A DNA stretch of 17,683 bases from CALXVA01 sp964587175 (lineage in GTDB: Bacteria; Bacillota; Clostridia; TANB77; CAG-508), in assembly GCA_964587175.1 (NCBI GenBank), contig CAZPKK010000031.1, forward strand, positions 1 through 17,683, in the 5' to 3' direction. This document shows positions 1 to 5,940 of the stretch, piece after piece. The notes beneath the pieces were generated by a model. It was not told where the DNA came from and did no database searches. It saw nothing but the letters and a program-made list of their open reading frames with translations. Each line of letters starts with the position of its first letter. Position 1 is the stretch's first letter. Position numbers and translations under genes: made by a program.

Positions 1-2
1 CA

Positions 3-284
3 ATTCACTTAATTAAAGCAGAGATAGAAACTGAAGTATCACCTATTGTTGGAAGTGAAAAGCAGTCTGAAGAATTAGTAAACTACTTACTTTCTAATTT
101 CGAGGATGATACAACAAAAATTTGGGAATCAAATATTTTTGGAAGAAGCTTACATGAACTTGTAAACGAGGGATTGCAAACCAAACTTGCAAAAATGCCT
201 GTGGATGCACAAGCAAAATTACAAGAAACACTAGAACGCATTGTTAACGAAGGTAGCGGCGGATTAATTTGCATTATATTATAG
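3..284 (+). CDS. spoIVA: Stage IV sporulation protein A (SpoIVA), C-terminal part
   Basis: An open frame runs from the window edge to a TAG stop and encodes the last 93 residues; the 5' part lies outside. The end of the protein, NEGSGGLICIIL, is the highly conserved C-terminus of SpoIVA, and the preceding FGRSLHELVNEGL and KLQETLERIVNEGS also fit that family. SpoIVA is a sporulation-specific ATPase that polymerises on the outer forespore membrane. It forms the basement layer of the spore coat, and its C-terminal region is what contacts the membrane anchor SpoVM in Bacillus. The ATPase domain is not visible here. The gene ends about 25 bases before a hairpin terminator and converges on the next gene. 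The family assignment is firm because this C-terminus is so characteristic. Confidence 0.93.
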   Translation: MHLIKAEIETEVSPIVGSEKQSEELVNYLLSNFEDDTTKIWESNIFGRSLHELVNEGLQTKLAKMPVDAQAKLQETLERIVNEGSGGLICIIL

Positions 285-309
285 AAGATATTCTTATCTA
301 TATTAAACT

Positions 310-351
310 ACAAATGTTCCTATTGATAATATTTTCAATAAGAACATTTGT
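310..351 (+). terminator. Hairpin terminator after spoIVA
   Basis: Arms 310-319 and 342-351 (ACAAATGTTC / GAACATTTGT) pair perfectly. The stem extends inward through TATTGA / TCAATA (321-326 and 335-340) after one mismatch, closing on an 8-base loop. A T-rich tail (about 357-366) follows on the plus strand, as expected of an intrinsic terminator for spoIVA. It sits between two convergent genes and may also slow minus-strand transcription, but the T-run is on the plus side. Confidence 0.75.
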
Positions 352-368
352 GGTAGTATTTTTATTTA

Positions 369-1031
369 CTAGTCTATTCTTTTGTATGAAAAATTATAAG
401 TACCTTCTACTCCCCATAAAGCTCCTTCGGCAGCACTAGTTGTTTCTAGTTTTAGACTTATACTATTTTCTCCTAATGTAATAGTTCCGTTTCCACTTGT
501 TCCCCAATTATCAGTATATGAAAAAGTTCCTACTCCATCGGTTATATTAACCATCATATCTTCTAACTTTGCTTCCCTTTGAGTTGGTGCTGGACTTGTT
601 AGTTCAAAATCAAATCTTATTATTCCTTGAGAATAACTTTCCACATCCAATTTGACAATACTTGTATTTATATCTGAATTCATCTGTTCTTCAAATTCTG
701 CATCTGTAATTAGATTATCTTCTCTTCTATCTAATATTTCATCTATTAATTCTGCATTAAAATATGCCTCTTCACTTATATACCAATCACCTACATAATT
801 TGTAGTATTTACAGAAGAATTTCCACTTGTGTCTGTATTTGTTTCATTTATTTGAGTATTATTCAAATTTTCTTCTTCCTGAGTAGTTGTCTCCTCTACA
901 TTTTGTACCGGTTCAGAATTATTCATTTGCATTTCATTTAAAGATTTATTTGCATCCCAAATTGCAAATCCAAAAATAGCAATAATAACTAAAATGATTA
1001 TTACAAAAATAATAATATTACTTTTTTTCAT
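369..1031 (-). CDS. Membrane-anchored exported protein of unknown function
   Basis: This is a 220-residue protein that I do not recognise. Residues 5-25 form one strongly hydrophobic helix (IIIFVIIILVIIAIFGFAIW) after a short KK start, so it is probably anchored in the membrane with the rest outside. No lipobox cysteine is present. Residues about 35-78 are a low-complexity linker rich in Asn, Thr, Glu and Ser. From about residue 79 a compact domain begins with VGDWYISE and continues with alternating short hydrophobic stretches (IIRFDFEL, GTFSYTD, NGTITLGENSISLKL, GTYNFSYK), which suggests a small beta-barrel or lipocalin-like fold; that is inference. The start is supported by GGGAGG seven bases upstream and a good promoter at 1063-1091. 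It is transcribed divergently from the germination locus and convergently with spoIVA, but nothing proves a spore role. Confidence 0.8.
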   Translation of the reverse strand: MKKSNIIIFVIIILVIIAIFGFAIWDANKSLNEMQMNNSEPVQNVEETTTQEEENLNNTQINETNTDTSGNSSVNTTNYVGDWYISEEAYFNAELIDEILDRREDNLITDAEFEEQMNSDINTSIVKLDVESYSQGIIRFDFELTSPAPTQREAKLEDMMVNITDGVGTFSYTDNWGTSGNGTITLGENSISLKLETTSAAEGALWGVEGTYNFSYKRID

Positions 1032-1062
1032 AAGTTTTACCTCCCTTTTTTATTATGAGCAT

Positions 1063-1091
1063 AGTATAACACAATAGATTTACTTTATCAA
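1063..1091 (-). promoter_or_regulatory. Sigma-A-type promoter for the exported protein gene
   Basis: Read on the minus strand, TTGATA (1086-1091) and TATACT (1063-1068) are separated by 17 bases. This is a near-consensus vegetative promoter about 30 bases upstream of the start codon at 1031. It implies expression during growth rather than only in sporulation. Confidence 0.7.
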
Positions 1092-1202
1092 GAAAGTGTT
1101 TTATCTTTTAATATTGCTTTTAAATTTTATACATAATTTCTTTTTTTTAGGAAAATATATATATGAATAATTCAATCTATTGAAAGGAGCTATTATTTTT
1201 TA

Positions 1203-2537
1203 ATGAAAATTGCAGATATTTTTAAAAAAGTTTTCTTTCCTGTAGAAGAGCCGTCTCACCACTTCAATATGCCTGCTAGTAATAATCCAAATGCTGCAAT
1301 AAATAATGAAGAAGTAGAAAAAGTAGATGATGTGAAAGAAATTTTTCCTAGTATTGATGTAAATATTGAATATATTAAAGTAAAATACAATTTATTAATA
1401 AATAGCGATATTATATTGAAAGAATTTACTTTAACAGCAAGAAACAAACAGTATAAGGCTTTTCTCTTTTTTATTGATGGAATGACTGATACAGATTTAG
1501 TTAATAATTTTGTTTTAAAGCCTCTAATGCTTAAGAATACTGCAAATTCCTTTGATGGTAATCAAAGCCAAATCGTATCTGAAGCTGTTACTAATAACAT
1601 TACTGTAAGAAAAGTTAAAAAATTTGATATAAAAGAATATATACTAAATTGTTTACTTCCCCAGAACAATGTTAAGATTCAAACGGAATTTCAGGAAATT
1701 TTTTCTAGTGTTAATTCAGGAAATTGTTCACTTTTTATTGACACTCTTAATCTTGCTTTTGATATTGATGTGAAAGGTTTTATGCAAAGAAATATAAGCA
1801 AGCCTGAAAATGAAGTGGTTCTTCGAGGTCCACAAGAAGCTTTTGTAGAAAATATTCGTGTTAATACTAGCTTAATTAGAAGAATCATAAATAATGAAAA
1901 CCTTATAATAGAAAACTTTAAAATAGGCAAAGTAAGCAAAACCTCTTGTGTTTTATGCTATATGAAAAATATTGCCAATGATGATTTAGTAGCTGAAGCT
2001 AAATATAGATTAAATAATATAAATATAGATTATCTTGTTTCTTCTGGTCAATTAGAGCAACTAATAGAAGATAATGGTAAATACAGTTTGCCACAAGTCA
2101 TTTCTACAGAAAGGCCTGATAAAACTGCTACAAATCTCTTAGAAGGAAGAATTGTAGTAATAGTAAACGGCAGCCCTTATGCTTTAATAGTTCCTGCTGT
2201 TTTTATAGATTTCTTAGAATCATCAGAAGATAGAAATATTAAGTTTCAATTTGCAAACCTTTTAAAAATAATTAGAATTGGCGCTTTTTTAATCACTCTG
2301 CTTTTACCAGGTTTATATGTTGCAATTACAAGTTTTCACCAAGAATTCATACCAACAGAGTTGCTTTTTGCAATAGTCGCTTCTAGAGCCACTGTTCCCT
2401 TTTCTATTATTTTTGAAATAATAATTATGGAACTTTCTTTTGAACTTATTAGAGAAGCAGGACTAAGGGTTCCTACTCCTGTTCGGTTCTACACTTGGTA
2501 TAATTGGAGCTCTGATAATTGGACAGGCTGCTGTTGA
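1203..2537 (+). CDS. gerAA: GerA-family germinant receptor subunit A, N-terminal open frame (gene broken by +1 base)
   Basis: This frame encodes the first 427 family-like residues of a GerA/GerAA subunit, then runs 17 residues out of register to a TGA stop. It has the usual hydrophilic N-terminal domain with the family signatures RGPQEAF (208-212 for RGPQE) and TERPD (302-306), followed by NLLEGRIVVIVNGSP. Membrane helices start near residue 350, and FHQEF.PTELL and ELIREAGLRVPTPV follow. A subunits of these receptors sit in the inner spore membrane and, with B and C partners, sense germinants. After GTT at 2481-2483 an extra base, most simply the C at 2484, shifts the frame; the true continuation is 2485-2904. 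AAAGGAGC lies about 12 bases before the ATG, a slightly long spacing. The family is certain but which paralogue (A, B or K type) is not. Confidence 0.9.
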   Translation: MKIADIFKKVFFPVEEPSHHFNMPASNNPNAAINNEEVEKVDDVKEIFPSIDVNIEYIKVKYNLLINSDIILKEFTLTARNKQYKAFLFFIDGMTDTDLVNNFVLKPLMLKNTANSFDGNQSQIVSEAVTNNITVRKVKKFDIKEYILNCLLPQNNVKIQTEFQEIFSSVNSGNCSLFIDTLNLAFDIDVKGFMQRNISKPENEVVLRGPQEAFVENIRVNTSLIRRIINNENLIIENFKIGKVSKTSCVLCYMKNIANDDLVAEAKYRLNNINIDYLVSSGQLEQLIEDNGKYSLPQVISTERPDKTATNLLEGRIVVIVNGSPYALIVPAVFIDFLESSEDRNIKFQFANLLKIIRIGAFLITLLLPGLYVAITSFHQEFIPTELLFAIVASRATVPFSIIFEIIIMELSFELIREAGLRVPTPVRFYTWYNWSSDNWTGCC

Positions 2538-2904
2538 TGCAGGTATTGTAAGTCCTATACTCATTATAATTGTAGCAATAACAGGTATTACATCTTTTGC
2601 TATTCCAGACTATTATTTAGCTTTTCATTGTAGGGTTGCCAGATTTGCATATATTATTTTAGGATATTTAGCAGGACTACTTGGTATAGCATTTGGAGCT
2701 ATTATTCATCTTCTAATTGCTAGTAAGATTCAATCTTTTGGTGTTTCGTATTTAGATCCATATATTCCTACTAAAGGGAAAATATTTAATGGAATATTTA
2801 ATTCTCCAACTTGGAAGAGGGAAAAAAGAGATGATTTCTTAGATACTAAAAAAGAAGATAAACAAGAACGTATAAGTATGAAATGGAAATATCCTAGTAA
2901 TTAA
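2485..2904 (+). pseudogene. gerAA: GerA-family subunit A, C-terminal 139 residues in the shifted frame
   Basis: Reading from GGT at 2485 gives the missing end of the receptor A subunit: GSTLGIIGALIIGQAAVDAG, then SPILIIIVAITGITSFAIPDY, ARFAYIILGYLAGLLGIAFG and YLDPYIPTK. These are the last membrane helices and the conserved loop of the family, and the frame ends in a hydrophilic tail at TAA 2902-2904. The fragment has no start codon or ribosome site near its beginning, so it can be made only as the continuation of 1203-2484. Joined at the break the product is 566 residues, slightly long for the family. With the extra base taken literally the gene makes a truncated receptor lacking its final helices. 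Alternatives are a base-calling error or +1 recoding (see findings). Confidence 0.88.
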
Positions 2905-2932
2905 CCACAATATTTTTCTTAAATCTTCCCCT

Positions 2933-3111
2933 CCATCTTGGTGTCACATATGTAATGCTTTAAAATTCCTCTCATCTTGCTGGTAGATATATGCTTTAAA
3001 GTCCGTCCCATCTTGCTGTCACATATATTTTGTACTCTCCAAGTCTTCAAGTAAAAAATATATGTGACACGTGGGACTAGTTAGAGGTATTAATATATCT
3101 AACACGTGATG
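2933..3111. repeat. Tandem repeats folded into a large imperfect inverted repeat upstream of gerAB
   Basis: Three direct copies of a unit beginning CATCTTG.TG start near 2934, 2973 and 3009, with a period of about 36-39 bases; two of them carry GTCACATAT. The third copy pairs with the opposite arm: GTCCCA (3005-3010) with TGGGAC (3072-3077) and GTCACATATATTTT (3018-3031) with its perfect complement at 3055-3068. The second copy pairs further out: TAGATATAT (2984-2992) with 3093-3101 and CATC (2973-2976) with GATG (3108-3111). The right arm has CACGTG-type cores where the left has ATCTTGCTG. It fills the gap between gerAA and gerAB. It could be a mobile or REP-like element or an RNA structure controlling gerAB expression; the sequence does not decide. 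Confidence 0.7.
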
Positions 3112-3178
3112 CTATCAATAGCAAAAATGTATGACTATTGAAAGGAATGATACATATAAAATAAAGAAAGGAGTTTTT

Positions 3179-3742
3179 ATGAATTACGAGAAAATTGGTA
3201 ATTTTGAAGCTGTTTGCTTAATTGTAGTTATTTTTGTGAATCATATTGTACTTAATTTACCACAAATGGTTTTAAACAATTCAGGAACTGCTTCTATATT
3301 AAATACTTTATATATACTAATAATAGCTCTCCTTTTTGCAATGCTTATAATAAAACTTTTAAAAAATTTTGTTGGATTAGATATTATAGATATTTCTGAA
3401 TATTTAGGTGGAAAGCCTTTAAAAATACTTATTGGCATCTTATGTATTTCATACTTGCTTCTTGAAGCCGCATTTTTATCAAGAATGTTCTCACAAAACC
3501 TACTACTACTATACTTTTCTAGTTATCCAATTTCTTTTATTATTTTTCTATTTTTATTTATTGGGGTGGTAGCTAATATTATAGGGAAAAAGTCTATTAT
3601 AAAAACAAATACAATAATTGTGCCTCTTGCTTTGTTTAGTATTCTTTTTACCTTTATATTTGTTGCAGATATGCTTAGACCTGAGCGCGCCATGCCCATT
3701 TTTGATAATGGATTAGATAATATTTTTCTTTCACGGTGCTAG
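3179..3742 (+). CDS. gerAB: GerAB-family germinant receptor permease subunit, N-terminal open frame (gene broken by +1 base)
   Basis: This frame gives about 182 residues of a polytopic membrane protein of the spore-germination B subunit family (APC-superfamily fold), with five or six hydrophobic helices starting at residue 9 (AVCLIVVIFVNHIVLNLPQM). I place the start at the ATG at 3179 because AAAGGAG lies just upstream; an in-frame ATG at 3131 would add 16 hydrophilic residues with poor support. Near 3725-3734 one extra base breaks the frame, and the reading ends four codons later as SRC-stop. The continuation in the next frame restores a normal family protein. B subunits are thought to form the membrane core that responds to the germinant. 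The paralogue name is a family-level label. Confidence 0.88.
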   Translation: MNYEKIGNFEAVCLIVVIFVNHIVLNLPQMVLNNSGTASILNTLYILIIALLFAMLIIKLLKNFVGLDIIDISEYLGGKPLKILIGILCISYLLLEAAFLSRMFSQNLLLLYFSSYPISFIIFLFLFIGVVANIIGKKSIIKTNTIIVPLALFSILFTFIFVADMLRPERAMPIFDNGLDNIFLSRC

Positions 3743-4271
3743 TAATATATTTGCTTTTAATGGATTGTTCTTTTTATTTTTCATCTCTCCAATGTTAAAT
3801 AAAAAAGAAGATACATCAAAAGTTACTTTTTGGTCTGTATTGATTTGTGGAATATTTTTAATATTGTCAATTGCTATTTTAATATTTGCTTTTTCGGATA
3901 TTACATCAATAAGTAGACTGTCTCCAATTTATTTTATTATTATTAATAGCAGGCTTAGTGCCTTCCTTGAAAGGCCAGAAGCAATATTTATATTTATTTG
4001 GACTTTAGCACTCATGTCTTTTATTAATATTGCTATTATGTTTGTATTAAATATATTCCAAAAGCTTACTAATGTAAAAGAGCCAAAATTTTTGGCCATA
4101 GCTGTAGCTAGTATTATTTTTGTTTTGGCAATGGCTATGAATAGTTTCTTTAATTTTGAGTTAGTTGCAAACGCTTTTTATAAATATGGAACACTAATAC
4201 TGGTATTCATCATATTTACAATAGTACTAATTTTTGCAAATCTTAAGAGAAGAAAGGTTAAACACAAATGA
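3732..4271 (+). pseudogene. gerAB: GerAB-family permease subunit, C-terminal half in the shifted frame
   Basis: From about 3732 the next frame reads HGASNIFAFNGLFFLFFISP, then KKEDTSKVTFW, three or four more membrane helices, and a basic tail (NLKRRKVKHK) ending at TGA 4269-4271. Together with 3179-3730 this makes 363 residues, practically the standard length for a B subunit, so a single extra base explains the break. The second half lacks a convincing ribosome site of its own; the first in-frame starts are TTG codons inside a helix. The gene is therefore either disrupted, misread by one base, or recoded. The repaired sequence shows no other damage, which argues against long-standing decay. 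Confidence 0.86.
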
Positions 4272-4400
4272 GAAATTTGAATATGCTATCTGGTTTTACT
4301 AACTAAATTGAAATACTACAAAAATTCAAAACTCGTTACTTAGCTTTCATCAATTTATTGCAAAGTAATTATCATATTTTAAGGAAAAAGGAGGTTTTAT

Positions 4401-5642
4401 ATGAATCATAAAGTACAAAAATTTTTTGCGATTTTTATACTTACTGTTTTGCTAATTGTATCTAGTTTTAGTTATTATGGAATTCAAAGTATTGATGATT
4501 TAGCTTATGTAGTAGCTATTGGATTAGATGTAGGCGATGATAATAATTTAAAATTGAGTTTACAGTTCTCTGTTTCTTCTGATGGAGAAAACAGTTCTGG
4601 TAGTTCTTCTCAATCGTCTTCTTCAATTGTAAACACTATTGAATGTTCTTCAATAAATACTGGAATTGTTTTATTTAATAGTTATCTTGGAAAAGAAGTA
4701 AATTTATCTCATTGTAAAGTACTTGTAATTTCTGAAGAATTGGCTGCTAATGGTATAAGTGAATATATATATACACTTACTAATGATATTCAATTTAGAA
4801 CTGATTCCAACATTATTATTAGTAAATGTGATGCCTCTAGTTTTTTAGAATATTCCATTCCTGATTTAGACAAAGTATCTGCAAGATATTATGAAATAGC
4901 TCCTACCTCAAGTGAATATACTGGTTACACGGAAAGTATTACTTGCAACGAATTTTTCACTTCAATTAATTCTAGTTTCTCCGAACCAGTTGCTATTCTT
5001 GGTTCTGTTAATATAGATAATACTCACGATGTAAGCTTAGATATAAATTCTTCTTATACTGCTGGTGAAACTCCTATTACAGGAAGCACAAGCATAGAAA
5101 CTATGGGACTTGCTGTATTCAATGGAGACAAATTTGTAGGTGAACTAAATGGATTTGAATCCATTTGTCATTTAATTATTTCTAATAAGTTGAAAAATGC
5201 CGAAATACGTATTCCTAGTCCTATCGAAGAACTGGATTATATAGATTTATATATTGAATTAAAAAAAGATACAAAAAATTCTTTATATTTAGTAAATAGC
5301 TCTCCATATATCACTTCCGAAATAAAAATAACTGCTAGAATACATTCTATGAATGACAATATAAATTTGGAAGATAATGAAGTAATATCAAGTATAGAAG
5401 AGTATGCTGAAAACTATTTAGAAAAAAGTATATATTCATATTTATATAAAACTTCAAAGGATTTGAATGCTGATATTGATAATTTTGGCTTATATGCATT
5501 AAAATATTTTAATTATACTTCTGATTGGGAAGATTACAATTGGCTTCATCATTATAAAGATGCATTTTTTAAAGTCGATGTTAATGTAGATTTAAACTCA
5601 AGTTATCTACTTGTAAATACAGCAAATGGTGATGAAAGATAG
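4401..5642 (+). CDS. gerAC: GerAC-family germinant receptor subunit C lacking the lipobox
   Basis: This is an intact 413-residue open frame with GGAGG seven bases before the ATG. Residues 7-25 form a signal or anchor helix (FFAIFILTVLLIVSSFSYYG). The family segment SIDDLAYVVAIGLDVGDD follows and matches the start of the mature part of Ger(x)C proteins. Later GLAVFNGDKFVGELNGFES and LIISNKL match the middle domain, and a long C-terminal domain completes it. Classical GerAC proteins carry a lipobox cysteine just before this segment and are lipoproteins; there is no cysteine in the first 70 or so residues here, so this one is probably held by its uncleaved helix. It is separated from gerAB by 129 bases with no clear promoter, so it is likely co-transcribed. 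Confidence 0.9.
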   Translation: MNHKVQKFFAIFILTVLLIVSSFSYYGIQSIDDLAYVVAIGLDVGDDNNLKLSLQFSVSSDGENSSGSSSQSSSSIVNTIECSSINTGIVLFNSYLGKEVNLSHCKVLVISEELAANGISEYIYTLTNDIQFRTDSNIIISKCDASSFLEYSIPDLDKVSARYYEIAPTSSEYTGYTESITCNEFFTSINSSFSEPVAILGSVNIDNTHDVSLDINSSYTAGETPITGSTSIETMGLAVFNGDKFVGELNGFESICHLIISNKLKNAEIRIPSPIEELDYIDLYIELKKDTKNSLYLVNSSPYITSEIKITARIHSMNDNINLEDNEVISSIEEYAENYLEKSIYSYLYKTSKDLNADIDNFGLYALKYFNYTSDWEDYNWLHHYKDAFFKVDVNVDLNSSYLLVNTANGDER

Positions 5643-5658
5643 GAAAGTGAGGAATAGA

Positions 5659-5814
5659 ATGGAAATTGTGATTTTTTTAACATCTATATATGCATGTATT
5701 GAAACTGCTATTACTGGATATTTAGAGTATACAGAAAATCAAAATAAAGGTGTAGGAATATTTTTATATGTTTTGGCAACATTTTGTTTGATTGTACCAA
5801 ATTTAGTAGTTTAA
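5659..5814 (+). CDS. Small two-helix membrane protein at the end of the ger locus
   Basis: This is a 51-residue protein, beginning MEIVIFLTS, with two hydrophobic helices (residues about 3-22 and 31-51) joined by a short polar hairpin (EYTENQNKG). The start chosen is the ATG at 5659 preceded by GTGAGG; an in-frame ATG at 5626 overlapping the end of gerAC would add 11 charged residues. It lies 16 bases after gerAC in the same direction, so translational linkage is likely. Some Bacillus ger operons encode a small two-helix D subunit that modulates receptor activity. Size, topology and position agree with that role, but I see no sequence signature that proves homology. Confidence 0.6.
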   Translation: MEIVIFLTSIYACIETAITGYLEYTENQNKGVGIFLYVLATFCLIVPNLVV

Positions 5815-5817
5815 ACA

Positions 5818-5923
5818 TTTCAGTTATTAGATAATGGCTTAAGCACTATTTTAAATATCTCGAATACATGGTATTCGAGATATTTAATAAAAATTATAAG
5901 TAGCCATTATCTAATAGCTGAAA
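5818..5923. repeat. Nested inverted repeat between convergent ger and rnr
   Basis: An outer pair of 22-base arms (5818-5839 and 5902-5923; TTTCAG.TATTAGATAATGGCT) differs at one position only. Inside it, separated by 12 and 15 bases, is a perfect 16-base inner stem (5852-5867 and 5871-5886) around a 3-base loop. The element fills the gap between the last ger-locus gene and the end of rnr. Neither strand has a T-run directly after a stem, so it is not a standard intrinsic terminator, although it may block transcription from both sides. Terminal arms around a palindromic core also resemble a small non-autonomous mobile element; no clear target duplication is seen. Confidence 0.75.
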
Positions 5924-5940
5924 ATTAGCCTAAATATTGA

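Noticed and set aside
83..274. Minus-strand 63-residue open frame over the spoIVA end
   Set aside because: It lies opposite a clear SpoIVA coding frame and has no ribosome site.
1104..1202. Sigma-G type promoter for gerAA
   Set aside because: GAATA- and CATAAT-like words are present but not at acceptable spacing from each other or from the start.
2933..3031. CRISPR array
   Set aside because: The three units are imperfect, lack distinct spacers and are mirrored on the other side; no cas genes are present.
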